This document shows positions 20,690 through 33,000 of a stretch of 64,000 nt of DNA, in pieces (position 1 is the first letter of the stretch; each line of letters begins with the position of its first letter). The notes under the pieces were generated by a model, which saw nothing but the letters and a program-made list of their open reading frames with translations, was not told the DNA's origin and did not search any database. This DNA comes from Onthophagus taurus (taxonomy: Eukaryota; Arthropoda; Insecta; Coleoptera; Scarabaeidae). The stretch lies in the NCBI RefSeq assembly GCF_036711975.1, contig NC_091973.1, positions 15,934,001 through 15,998,000 on the forward strand. The letters are read 5' to 3'. The position numbers and the translations under genes were made by a program.

Positions 20690-22901
20690 ATTATTGAGTT
20701 CTGTTGTGTCATTTAGAAGTTTGTTATTGTGATTGTTTAAATTAATATGCAACTCTTCAAGAAGGTCCATTTCTCTCGATTTCCCCACATTTAAAAGTAA
20801 TTTAACATTATTAAATTCTATTTCATGTTTATGTTCATTGATATGTTTATAAACTGCAGAAGAGGGTTGGGTTGGGTTGGGTGCTTAGGTGTTCTTTAAA
20901 ACGTTTTTTAATGCTGCGTCCAGTCTGACCAATATAAATTTTATCGCAATCTGGACATTTGACTTCATAAATACCACTCAGCTCCTCTTTGTTAAATTGA
21001 TGTTTATTATTAAAAAGATGTTTGTGAATTTTGTTTTGAAAGACAAAGGCCAAATTTCAATAAATTTTGTTTAACGCGGTTAACAATAGATGGGTGGTAA
21101 GGTAAGGCTATATATTTGGTTTTGGACTTAATGTGAGGATAGATTAATTTAGTAATTTGTGAGTTCTGCACTTTATAGTAAATGTTTTGTAAATCTTTTA
21201 TAGAAAAACCATTATTGAGTCCTATTTTATAATCTTTTTTATTTCAAGGTTGAGATTATCATTATTTAAAGGAACGTTATAAATTCTATTGAAAAAGAAG
21301 CGAAAACTGGCAAATTTATGTTGATCACGAGAATAGGAACTTTTTGGTATTATACAATATCAAAACACGTGTCTATACTGTGGTAGTGGGTTTTCTAAAA
21401 AATATTGAAGTTGATAATATTTTCTTCAATGTTTCTAGAAATCTCCAAATCTAGGAAATTAATTTTATAATTATTTTCTTTTTCGAGGGTGAATTCTAAA
21501 TTGCAAATGTTGTTTACCAGATTGAAAAGACCACCTATAGTCGAGCCGTCGAATTTGTGCAGTGATAAATCACCGTGACAAGTAGGTAAATTTCTTACAT
21601 AGTCGGTCGCCCTGTCCGGATTCGTCAAAACAAGTGACCACACCCCTTCTGGGGGTAGCGCACTGAGCGCGTTACTGGAGACAAAAAATAATAAAAGCCG
21701 CCGACGCACTGTGAACGGTATTCACAACTTCTTATCTGACTGTAAAGGAAGGTTTATTCTCGTATAGTGTAGCTGCGCCTTATAGACCCTGGTGGGAGTA
21801 GGCGGTTACATAACGAAGGAACCGACTACCCCTTTTTTTGTAAGTACCTGTCACGGTGATTTACCACTGCACAAATTCGACGGCTCGACTATAGTTTAGC
21901 ATGACTTTCTTCATAGACAACAAGAATATCATCCACGTATCTGGCATAAAAAGCAATATCCTTATTGAAAAAATGGTTTTTATCTGACAATAGTTCTTTT
22001 TTAAATTCATTAACATAGATATCTGAAAGAATACCCGAAATAGGTGAGCCCATAGACAAACCGTCTTTCATTTTGTAAAATTTATTGTTAAAGATAAAAA
22101 AGTTCTGACTACATACAACCTCCAAAAGACCAATGAAACTATTTAAGTTTTTAATTTTGAAGTTCTTTAGTTTATTTATTAGATCAGTACAATTTTTGAT
22201 TGTGTGTGTGAAGTTGTTGTGAAAATGTTTATAAAGGAAGTTTTATTAGTTGTGAAATGTTATTGGTTGGAGTGTTATGATTACTAATAATTGGTCTTAT
22301 GCTTTATTCGGGTTTATGTAATTTAATTAGACTTTTTAAGGAAGCAATCCCAGTCATTGCTTCATTTCTAAAGCGTTATATGAATTAATGTTGAATTTAG
22401 ACAAATAGGTTGAATTTTCTCTTTAGTTTATTACTAAAGGTATTGGTGGGATTATTTTTGATTTCGATGATGTTGTTGTCCATGAAGAAGTCTAAAGTTT
22501 TTATTGAAGAAGTCATTTTATCTAAAATGATCGTGCCCGCACCCTTGTCTCCTATTGTTATAATTAAATTGTTGTTTTTAACTTTTTCTTTAAATTTTTT
22601 GATATGATTAAGAATAGCTGAATGGTTTACATTTAAAGAATTAGGAGTTTTATAGACATCTCCAATCAATTGATGGTTTCTAAATTTGTTTTATATTAGG
22701 ATTATTAATGAGTTGAGATTCTAATTTTATTGCGACCTCGATAGGTTTAATTTTATTAGGGAGTGCAAATTTGTGTCCAAGATTTAGTATATCCATATCT
22801 TTCTCATCAAAGGTGCAATTACTAAGATTAGTGTAACGTGGGGCGAAACTCATGTTATCCATATCAGTCAATTTTATGGACAACATAGGTTTGGCTACCA
22901 A
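20690..22901 (-). pseudogene. PLE B N-terminal region, RT and GIY-YIG nuclease, broken
   Basis: Minus strand from 22,901: N-terminal PLE region (PRYTNLSNCTFDEKDMDIL; NLIITIGDKGAGTIIL at about 22,550), RT (DGLSMGSPISGILSD, FYARYVDDILVVYEE; 22,125-21,900), MITE, further RT (INFLDLEISRNIEEN), then GIY-YIG (SGIYEVKCPDCDKIYIGQTG; about 20,950). The frame then breaks in a (GGGTT)4 tract (20,864-20,883) and resumes as YKHINEHKHEIEF to about 20,690. Several further stops occur. It is not functional, but the domain order is that of a complete Penelope protein. Confidence 0.75.
21536..21893. mobile_element. MITE with about 50 bp inverted repeats, TA target duplication
   Basis: Left end TAGTCGAGCCGTCGAATTTG and its reverse complement at the right end match over about 50 bp with two or three changes. 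TA flanks both ends. Removing the element and one TA restores the PLE B reading frame exactly, with the same number of codons as the matching part of PLE A. There is no coding capacity. The TA duplication suggests mobilisation by a Tc1/mariner-type transposase. A truncated relative lies at 2,341-2,430. Confidence 0.8.
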
Positions 22902-22903
22902 CT

Positions 22904-23124
22904 AATTAGTTCCTCAAAAAATCTTTTTATTAATAACATTTTTAATTTTATTATAGCCGGAAACAAAATTTGGGTTGGGGTAGTTTAAATTGAATCGATT
23001 AAGCTGGGTTGAATTGGGTTGCATTAATTATGTAAATCAACAAATAGATTTCCGTGAGTTCCTACTAATTCATTCCTCAATAAATCTTTTTATTAAAAAC
23101 ATTTCTAATTTTGTTATAGCCAGG
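22904..23124. repeat. 55 bp direct repeat ending in a splice-acceptor-like TTATAG
   Basis: Bases 22,904-22,957 recur at 23,070-23,122 with about seven changes (TTCCTCAA-AAATCTTTTTATTAA-AACATTT-TAATTTT-TTATAGCC). The copies are 166 bp apart and both end in TTATAG|CC. Between them the text is rich in GGGTT-like words. Confidence 0.6.
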
Positions 23125-23280
23125 CAAGAACGCATCCGGAAACTAATGCACCAAACTAAGCACAGCAAGTAGAAGAACTAAAAAATGAAGTGAATACGAC
23201 GCTTCAACACAAACTGAGGAGCTTCCGTTTTCAGCTAAACATTCTCTGAGCAGTACAACGGAAGAAAATTCTGTTATAAG
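23122..23280 (+). other. Exon-like segment between good splice sites (unassigned)
   Basis: An acceptor TTTTGTTATAG ends at about 23,121 and an ideal donor AAG|GTAAGTAA begins at 23,281. A second acceptor-like TTTCTGTTAG at 23,350 is followed by a 63-codon open stretch (23,351-23,540, plus strand). Base composition is more even inside than outside. No frame through the first segment is open over its whole length, and I recognise no family. It may be a decayed exon pair. Confidence 0.3.
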
Positions 23281-23782
23281 GTAAGTAAATTTATTAAAAT
23301 ATAACATTTTTAGGCTTATATCTGAATAAATAACGTAAGATTTCTGTTAGTTAAACCGAAGTCGCCTTCTCTGGAGAGAGAAAACATCGCCTCCACGTTC
23401 CTCTATTTCTAAAATATCTGCAGAGAGAATCATGAATGAGGAGAAATCTGATCAACGAAAGAGACCAACGAACAGATATAGCTTGGCAAATCTGTATGGA
23501 CAGACGAACAAAAGACTTACCAGTACTTTGAGATTCCACGGTTATTGACTGGATATAAGGTCAATGTTGAAAGTCATACATTTATGACCAGATCAGGTGA
23601 GTCTTCGCTGGATCCAGTTTTATGTCGCATAACGTAGTCACATCTTCATTTTCTATATCATTTTCAGATTATCTTCATAACAAGATCAGGCGAGTCTATT
23701 AATTAAATAAAAAAATCTAAATTAAGGAACCAAAAAAGAAACATAATTAAAACAAAATTTTAATTTATTTGGATAAATTTAC

Positions 23783-23923
23783 CTCGTGATATAATCGTTG
23801 CAGTTTTTCATGAAGCATCGTTTTCATTCCCATAATTACTTGAACCATCACATTATGGCTTGATCTTTCGATACTAAAGGTGTCAACCGATTCGTAACCT
23901 GTTGGTGATGAATAGATTGCCAT
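23783..23923 (-). other. Possible 47-codon first exon (minus strand)
   Basis: From an ATG in good context (AAAATGG) at 23,923 a frame starting MAIYSSPTGYESV runs 47 codons in frame into a donor, GAG|GTAAAT, at 23,782. I find no convincing second exon. Unassigned and weakly supported. Confidence 0.25.
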
Positions 23924-23929
23924 TTTTGA

Positions 23930-26509
23930 TGGTTGTAATCTCTGTGCATAAGGTTTCAGTTTTAGAGGAGTTTAGAAGACAATAATCTTGAAGCTCTATC
24001 GGTCCTTAAAAGATTATATTAATTTATAAATCAATTTATTAATGAAAAAATAATAGTAATTAGAGTTTAAATTTAAATCGTTTGCGATTTGGTCTTAGTT
24101 CTAGTGTTAGAGTTCGCTCTAGTTTTAGTTGTTATTCAACGCTAGATTGTGTACATTTTTATTGAAGTAAAAGTAGAACTAACACTAGACTTAGAACTAG
24201 AACCATTCTGGTTTAGCCGTTTAAAGAGACTTATGGCTAAACCCGAATGATTCTAGTCTAGGTCTAGGGCTAGTTCTTGTTTTAATTCAACAAAAATGTA
24301 TCAATTTTCTTGAATCTTTATTCAAATCATATCTTACTAATAATTAAATAATATTATGTTTATACTTATATGACAAATTATGGTTAAAAATTAAACGCCA
24401 CTACTTAAAACACGTTGAAGTTATTACGTCTTACAATAAAATGCAACGAACCACGTTGAAGTTTAGGAACAGGTTTTTTTTTGGTTTAAACGAGAACTTG
24501 AACGCATATGTGAAATGAAAGCTTGGGAAAATAACAAGGTTTTGTAAAAAATTGAAATATTGAATTTTAAATTTAAAAATAGTATTTGTGAAAATTGGAA
24601 AAAAAGTAAACTCGAAAGAAAAATTCTGTAGAAAAGAAAATCAAAGAAGAATTAATTCTAAAATGAATTACGAAAATTAAACTACGCGCTACAACTAATC
24701 TTGTTGTTTTCAAGCCTCTAAAGATCCTCTGACAGGAACAGGATGCTCAATATAGAGATTTTAGGTTCCAAAAGTTTAGAACCAACACAACTTTCCAAGC
24801 TTTTCACAAAAAAAAAGTTTACTCACTGTCAAACATAAAAGGAGAAAAGGAAAAGAAAAGGTCTGTAGAAACAAAAGGAAAAAATAAATAAAGAGCTTTT
24901 AAACAAATGATATATAATCAACTCTCAAAAGAAATCTTACCTCAGGAGGTCGAAGCCGAACACCAGACCAAATTAAATCGTAAAGAAATCGGAAAACATT
25001 ACACAATACGCAATCAGCGATAGTTTTAAAATCACAACAAACAAAATTACGTCGTGACGAATCCCAAATACCAACCACAATGTTGAATCAAATCCTCACT
25101 TCACCAGCGTAATTAATCTTTCGATGTCTGATGTTAAATTGAAAAAGAGCGAATTCGGCGACAAAACCGAAAACTGGCTCAAAAAAGAAAGACCTGCGCA
25201 ATAAAATTCAATCGTAAAACGAAAGATGAACTTTCCCCAAAAACTTGTACAAAATTTATTTAGAAATTGTTGAAAACTGAAAATTAAGAAAAAACGATTA
25301 ATTCGAACATATAACAAATAAAATTTGAGCCAAAATGACGATGACCTCTATAGGAGAGTAGGAGGACTGAGGAATATTATTACAAAAGGAAGCGCAGTTT
25401 TCGTCCCTGTATGTATAATTTGTTATAAATATGAAAAATAAAATAAAATTTTAAAAAATCGTACCTCAAGAACCAATTGAGATATAATAATAAAATAAAG
25501 AACACTTTAAAACAAATTTTATGAATCAATGTGCCACAAATAATTCTTTATTTTCCAGTTTGATTGGTTAAAGTATCAACTTTTATACAAAAGTTGTTTA
25601 ATATTGTATTTTCCATAATAAGACTGCATTCAATTGTTTTTAATTCAGAAAACAAATGAGTAACGAATAATACTTCAATTTTTTTAAATGGCAAATTACC
25701 CTTTCGTTAGGGTCATTTGATACAGATTTTTTTTCTCTTTGCGATAACGTAAAATTTTAGAACCCTTATATCAGAAAATGTAAAAATTGATTATTAAAAA
25801 AATTTGACTAATAACATCGTATAATAATAACATAACATAACAACGAGATACCCGACGAGTCCTAGAATTATGATTACTATTATTTTTATATGCTTAGTTA
25901 TATTTTTTTTTGTTTGTTTCAATTTACGTTTATTTATTTTTTAATTCAGTCTGTACGAAACTATTGTAGTTAAAGCAACAAGAAATAAAACTTTTTTAAA
26001 AACGGTATCCGAATCTTATTGTTTATAATTCACTCACACACGCGAAGGAAGAGAAGAAATTTCTATTCTTTAATTTACTAGGGACACACTCCGCTACCTT
26101 TTTTTATGATTGTATACTATATTGTAAATAATTATTGTTAAGATAACTATAACTATAAGTTGTTTTGTATCATGTCTTTAATTCCTTGTATATACTTTTG
26201 TAAACCTGTTTTGTAAATTTGTATAAAAGTGTGCTTGTCTAAAAATAAATCTTTTTGTCGTCCAGTCTTCGCGAAGTGTATTATTTTTCCAACCAAATCG
26301 AGAGACTTGATTAAAATATTAAGTAACACTGTAATTATTAATTCATTATTCTGAAAGTAGTAGAATAAACGTAACGTTATAAACAATGATGTTTTAAGTA
26401 ACTGATGGCTGTAACAAATTTACTGACAAAATACACGTTATCTTTAGCAATCAAAATATTATTAATAGCAATATCTTAATAAAACAGTTCTTATGTGGTA
26501 TACCTTGCA
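23930..26509. other. Gene-free AT-rich region
   Basis: Apart from the CTAG-rich repeat at 24,080-24,300 I see no conserved frame and no terminal repeats. Several short open frames have lysine/phenylalanine-rich AT-biased translations typical of chance. An upstream LTR for Gypsy A is expected somewhere to the left of 26,510, but I could not match one. Confidence 0.4.
24080..24300. repeat. CTAG-rich direct/inverted repeat cluster
   Basis: The words TAGTTCTAGTGTTAGAGTT (about 24,097), AACTAACACTAGACTTAGAAC (about 24,178) and CTAGTCTAGGTCTAGGGCTAG (about 24,254) form an inverted pair followed by a direct variant. Each is next to an ATTCAAC/TGTA-ATTTTTAT-type block. It could be a decayed foldback element. 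Confidence 0.45.
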
Positions 26510-27895
26510 CGTTAAGAGAGGAATTTCTGCCAAAAAACTATAACGACAAAATTTTGAATCAAATAAAATCACGTACACAAGGACAAAATGAATCAATTGG
26601 ATTGTATGTGGCTTATATGAAAAATTTATTTAATAGATTAACATCTCCCGTAGATGAACAAGTGAAATCGAAAATTTTAAGAATGAATATTTTGCCTTAT
26701 TATCAGAAACAACTTGTTTTGCTTGAAATAGATTCTATTGATAGTCTAATAGAGCTTTGTAGAAAACTAGAAAATGAAATATATTTAGAACTTAACTTTA
26801 TTCCACCTACTATTGACAAAAATGTTGTTGAACCAGATTTAGCGTACGGGGGAACTGTTGGACAAATTAGTAATATCCAAATGAGTAGACCACAAGTTAA
26901 TTTTTCTGATGTTACAACATACCCAATAAGAAAAAATAATAATAGAGACAACAGAGACAGCCAAGATTATAGTAGTAATAGAGAAAGAAGTAATAGTAGA
27001 ACAAGAACTAATTTAAGACAAATGATAGGCGGGATTCTTATGGGGAAAGCAACAGAACTAGGGAAAGATCTAATGATAGATTTCAATTTGAAAATAGACA
27101 TTCTTATCAAAATGAAAGAAAAAGCAGATTTACGGAATTCGGAAATAATAGACAAGGAAATAGATACAGCAGTTCTCATAGAGATAGAAGTTTTAATAGA
27201 GAAAGGAATTTTAGTAGAAACAGAAATGATGATAAAAGTCAGGAAGGACAGAAGAAAAATTCTGATATAATTTGTTACAGATGTTTGGAAAAAGATCATT
27301 TTGCAAAACACTGCACAGTAAAAAAATGAGAACAATGGAGAACGAAATGGATCATTATAATAATAAAACTAAACCTATATTAGACTATTTAATGTCGCAA
27401 AAAACTGAATCAGAGTGTCCTTATATAACAGTATCTATATATTAATGTAACATAAATGGACTCGGCTCTGGGGCAAATGGTGTCATTTTGGGAGAAAAGG
27501 GATTGGTACTTATTAAAAAGCTGGGAATAAAAATACACTCAATCAAGAATTTTTCATGTAAATTAGCAAGCGGCGAATGCGTTGACAATATAGATTATAT
27601 TGAGATTCCAATAAGATTGATGAATAAAGTCCAATTGTTTACTGCGTACATATTTCCCAGTATTAAGCATACTTTAGTACTCGGTACTGCATTTTGGATA
27701 AAAATGGGTATAGTGCCTGATTTGAGAAGAGGTGAATGGTATTTTAGTAACACTGAACCTATTACAAACAATATGTGTAACTTATTACAAACGAAAGACG
27801 ATTTAACAATAGAACAAAGATTTTTATTGAATGAAATGTTTACGGACTATTTTGATGGTGTAAAGAATATACAACTGGGATGTACAAAGCTAACA
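26510..27895 (+). pseudogene. Gypsy A: Gag C-terminus and protease
   Basis: The Gag part begins near 26,510 (EEFLPKNYNDKILNQI, RTQGQNESIGLYVAYMKNLF) and is closely related to Gypsy B Gag, for example in the LEPDLAY-like stretch. A CCHC knuckle CYRCLEKDHFAKHC lies near 27,276-27,318 in another frame. The retropepsin part follows (GLVLIKKLGIKI, HTLVLGTAFWIKMGIVPDLRRGEW). The active-site box reads GSGAN where the relative has DSGAS, so the catalytic Asp is lost. Stops and frameshifts separate the parts. The 5' half of gag and the 5' LTR are missing. It ends at the LINE insertion. Confidence 0.75.
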
Positions 27896-27929
27896 GCTTA
27901 AACGTAATTGTATTTTTAAGAATGTTCAT

Positions 27930-28640
27930 TTTATTAGAGATCTATCGGTTGAAATTCACTGTGAATTATGTGCTGTAAGTGTCATGATGAACAATAATGA
28001 GATTACTTATGTGTGTTTGTATAGGTCGACGGAGGGCTGTTTTCGGATATTTCTTGATGCCTTGACGCGGCTGCTGGAGAGCTTAAGGGATCGTAAGTAT
28101 GTAATTGTGGCTGGTGATTTTAATGTACACTTTGGTAGAAGTGACGCTGCTACAATCGAGGTATGTGATCTCTTTCTGTCCTTCGGCTTTGTGCGAACTA
28201 TTAATGAACCAACTAGAATAAGTAATTGTATTGATAATATATTTTTGAATTTCGGTTATAATGATTGTACAGCAGGTGTACTTAAGAATAGCAACCTATC
28301 AGATCACTACGCTCAGTATCTAAATGTGCCAATGACTATTACATCAGAAATAACGTATGAGAGAAAGATAACTCGCCCAATTACTCGGTACGGTTTGAAT
28401 ATGTATTACAATATACTAAGTAAACACAGCTGGGATGTGTTGCTGTCGGGCGATCGCCTTACGGCTAATGATAAATATGAATTGTTTTCCAACATATCCT
28501 GGAAGCTTTCTATGTGGCGTTTCCCTTACGCCGTCAAGTGTCAAGGTCCACTGATGGCAGTGTAAAATGGTTTAACCAGCCATTATCAGACTTGAGGTCT
28601 AGGTACAACCTGCTTTGTGAATTGTACACAGGAAAAAATA
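27930..28640 (+). pseudogene. LINE D endonuclease domain
   Basis: Apurinic-type endonuclease motifs VAGDFNVHFGRSD (about 28,108), INEPTRISNCIDNIFLN (about 28,200) and NLSDHYAQYL (about 28,292) show the domain that nicks the target. One frame change near 28,520 leads to WFNQPLSDLRSRYNLLCEL, the start of the EN-RT linker, and the coding then stops abruptly. The N-terminal part of the domain is missing. Confidence 0.75.
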
Positions 28641-30036
28641 TAGAGTAAAAATCAACTCTAAAACATGGTTCAGATCGGTCCAATTTATTTAGAGTTATTT
28701 TTTTGCACTATAAAGTGTAGGTGAATAGATTAAAAATTTACACTAAATAGTGAGAAGATATTGGTGTATATGGTGTTTATTAAATAGTGTAAAATCGTTA
28801 CTCTATAACAGTGTATTATATGTAATCTAACTAGATTTTGTCGTGACTCTAATTAGACACATTTCTAATCTAATCAGTGTAAAATTAGCACTATAAATTA
28901 TTAAAGATTCGCTCTAATTTTACTCTATTAATTGACAAAATATCACTAAACAGTGTGTATCTTTCACTTATTAGTGTTAATTTTTAATAGGAAGTAGAGT
29001 ATTTTTAGGGAAGTTGTACGTTTATAATAAAAATCAAAATTATAAAATATTTGTTTTTACTTTTACTTGTAATATAAGTACTATTATTAAAGCTTAAATT
29101 TAAATAAAGTATTATATATTCACAAACGAGTTTTAATTTTTTTTAAATAGAAAAAAACTACTTAGAGGGCTCGGGTGATTGAACTTAATTGAGTTGTTAA
29201 ATTCAACACTTTTTTTTTATGTAGAATTATATATATCTACTAGATATATTAATATTTTGTTCAACTTTTTATCTCCTAAACTAAAAACAAAACTAATACA
29301 TTAACAATCGTCCGAGCACTTGAATTATAACAATAACAACTGTGAGTTCTAATGTCTATTTAAAAACAAAACAATATTTGGGCACAATAAATAATTCATT
29401 GCTTATATGTGACATATGTGCATTGTAAGGTTCTCTATAAAGTAATACGTTTACATGAATTAGATCGAAATCTTCCGTTGGAAGAATTTTAAAAGCATTA
29501 AGTTTATTCACGAACATCAGTGTTTTCATTTTTTTTGTTATAAAGAAAACATTACATCTTGTGCGCTCTAATTATAGGTGACAATAACAGCGGAGGTGCT
29601 GGTTTCAAAAATTAGCAATAATAAAAAAAAAACAAGATGATTGTAATAAAAAAATATAATTCTTAATTAAAAAAAATTAAATAAAACAAATGATAATTGA
29701 TTAATTACCTTCTGAAGCGGCGTAGCGATGCGGTAGAGAACTAAACTGAATTTTTGGCGGATGCGTAGTATTCAAATACGGGTCAACTGAGCTGAGTCGT
29801 AATACGTAATAAAATTAAAAGCGGAGTGCGTTAAGGGTGCGCATGCGGACCAAGCGGGTAAAACTCACACTGAGCGGGGGCGAATGTCGCACATACGCAC
29901 TAAAAATATAAGCGGAGCGAACAAACACCCGCCAAAAACGAATGTTTTTAACAACAAGGAAAAGTAACTAAACATAAATTGTGCCGCGAATAACAGTAAA
30001 TGTACAAGCAACTTAAAACATGAAACAAAATAAAAA
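28641..30036. other. Non-coding flank of the BEL fragment, with LTR-like and AT-rich parts
   Basis: Next to the BEL stop codon (29,700-29,940, read on the minus strand) is a GC-richer stretch with a TATATTTTTA box and a TCAGTGTG initiator-like word, as in an LTR promoter. The remainder (28,650-29,000) repeats TAGTGTAAA-type words in both orientations. I could not define LTR ends or a second copy. Confidence 0.4.
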
Positions 30037-33000
30037 TCAACAATATTCAATTGGCAACGGACAAAGTTGCGAAACAGGTCGCTGTAATCGACCATGCGCG
30101 GTCTTAACCGTTACGACGCGGATGACACCATCTCGCCCAGGAAAACATTCCTCAACGCGGCCAAACTTCCATGTCAAGGGCGGAAAACATTCATTTCGAA
30201 TGATTACAAGTGTTCCAGGTGAGATATTGTTGTACGTTTTATTCCATTTTGCCCTTTGCTGGATGGTATGAAGATACTCTTGACTCCACCTCATCCAGAA
30301 ATGCTGGACCATTTTTTGAAGCAATTCCCAGCGCGACAATCGGTTGGACGGCGTATCCTGGAAATCTTTACAGGGAATTTCAGTATTTAGCGGTGTTAAT
30401 ACGAGGAAATGGCCAGGAGTGAGAGCTTGACAGTCAATCGGATCCGAACTGAGAGGACAAAGCGGACGAGAATTGAGGACGGATTCTATTTGGGTAAGTA
30501 CGGTATAAAATTCTTCGAATGTTAAGATTTGGTTACCCACAACCCTTTTTAAATGGGTTTTTACTGATTTAACTCCAGCCTCCGTCAAACCATTAAAATT
30601 AGGTGCAGCCGGAGGGTTGAACAGCCACTCAATACCAAGTCGTCCACCCGCCTGTTGTGCAATCTGTAGCATTTGATTGTAGGCGCCTACGAAATTAGTT
30701 CCCCTGTCGGAAAATATTCTGATACATCTTCCTCGACGTGCCACGAAGCGCCTAAATGCAGCCAAAAATGCATCGGAAGACAAATCAGTCACCAATTCCA
30801 AGTGCACCGCCTTTGTGACGGCACAAACGAAGATGCATAGGTAGGATTTAAAGGCTTTGGCTCCTCGATGTTTCCGTACTGTGGTTGTGAAAGGTCCAGC
30901 AAATCAATGCCCACCGTAGTAAATGCCTTCATCTGATTCACTCGAAAAGCTGGCAAATCGGCCATAATTGGTGTATAGGATTTTGGATTGTTTCTAAAAC
31001 AATTAATACATCGCGATAATACTTTATAAATTGTGTTTCTGGGCGATAAAATCCAAAATTGGTTGGCAATAATGGCTGATAGTGTACGAAACCCTGGATG
31101 TAAATGTTGACGATGCAATTCTTCGACGATCAATTCACTCATTCGATGCTTGCCGGGTAAAAGAATTGGATGTTTAGTGTCGAAGCCGAGTTCCGAGTTC
31201 CGAAGACGTCCACCCACTCTTAGCAATTTCTCCCGGCTTATGAAAGGTGCGAGTTTTCTATATTGTTTTGCAGGCAGCTTATTATTTTTTATTTGTTGGT
31301 ATAGTTCAGAAAAGTACTCCTTTTGGACTTCACGTGCGATTGTGTGTAAAGCCTGTTGCTTTTCGAAAATGGAAAGAGCTTGGTGATAATGTTTGTTCTG
31401 TTTCCGACACCCTGAAACAAATCTCAAAACATATGCGGTTATATTTTTAATTTTATTCAAAGATGAAAAGCGATTGAGTAAGGTAATTAGAAAGTTATCA
31501 GGTTTTTTTGTTACGTGAGTCACAGTTTGTTGTTTTTCTTCGGATAAGGCCCCATTGTTGCATGTAATGGTCCGTCTGGATGGCCAGTTCGATGATGAGA
31601 GTGACAACCAATCAGGTCCCTGCCACCACAGCCTGCACTGAACCAAATCGGCGGGAAGAAGCCCTCGCGAACCTGGATCGGCAGGGTTTTCGTGCGATGG
31701 TACATGATGCCAACAATCTCTGGGGATGATGTCCTGAATGTGGCCTATCCGATTGGCAACAAAAGTCTTCCAGCGGTGCGGAGCTGAATCAAGCCAATTC
31801 AGCACTATCATGGAATCACACCAGGCGAAGATCTTCGGTTTAAGGAATGATGGGAAGCTTGACATCAGGAATCTTGCTAAATCCACTAACAGGACAGCAC
31901 CACACAACTCCAGCCGAGGTATAGAAATAACCTTTAGCGGGGCAACCCTAGACTTAGCATAGACAAAATTCAGTTTAATAGTATTGTCAAATAAAACAGT
32001 ACGCAGATACGCCACCGCACAGTAGCCCACTGAAGAGGCGTCCGAGAAGAGATGAAGTTCCACAGTTTCACTTGATGATGGTTGTATTTGTCGTGGAATC
32101 TTCAATTTTGACAGAAGTGGCAGCTGCATTTTATATTGATGCCAATAATTCTGGATTTCCTGAGATGGAAGATCATCCCAATTTAATCTCTCCAGCCAAA
32201 GCTTCTGAATAAGATGTTTAGCGGCGAGAATGCAAGGAGTAATTAGCCCCATTGGATCATAAATACAAGCTATGCTTGATAATATAGCTCTCTTGCTACA
32301 TGGTGTCTCTTGAGGAATGTAGGAAAACCCAAAGGCGTCGGCCTGAGGATCCCAATGGAGACCCAACACCTTTATGAAACCATCCTCCTTTTGATCCAAT
32401 GATACAGCAACCCCATCCTTGCAGCCGTTGATTGATTTGTATAATTCTGGCGAGTTACTTGCCCACTTCGCGAGCTCAAAACCTCCCAATGATAATAATT
32501 TTATAATTTGCTGTTGCAGACTTAACGCGTGTTGTACCGAGAAACTGCCGGTTACGATGTCGTCAACATACATGTCGTTCAAAACCACTCGCGATGCTTC
32601 CGGAAACTGCTCCGAGTAAATTGTAGCAAATTCTCTTACCGCCCGCAGTGCCAGGAATGGAGAAGAAGAAACCCCGTATGTGACCGTGTTCAACCGATAT
32701 TCAAGTAGCTCATTAGTTTTGTAATCCTTCCAGATAATTCTTTGAAAATCGCGCTGATGAGGCACAATTAATATTTGGCGGTACATTTGTTTGATATCAC
32801 AAATGAATACAATAGGAAAACAGCGAAAATTAATGAGAATGGAAACGAGATCGCGCTGCAGTTTGGGACCGGTAAGCAGAATGTCGTTTAAAGATTTCCC
32901 AGAGGAAGTCTTGGCGGAAGCATCAAAGACAACTCGGAGTTTGGAAGAGTTAGGATTCATAACATAATGATGCGGGATGTAATATGCGGTAGTATTAGAA

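Larger units (their letters stand above)
20117..22905 (-). mobile_element. Penelope-like retroelement PLE B
   Basis: Minus-strand element running from an N-terminal PLE frame (22,901) to a hammerhead ribozyme at 20,148-20,188 next to its 3' end at about 20,117. It has a MITE inserted in its RT gene (21,536-21,893). It is longer than PLE A and keeps the N-terminal region. Its left end cuts into a Copia LTR. Confidence 0.75.

Noticed and set aside
20864..20883. (GGGTT)4 as an internal telomere array
   Set aside because: It has only four units within a coding frame and does not match the usual insect TTAGG motif.
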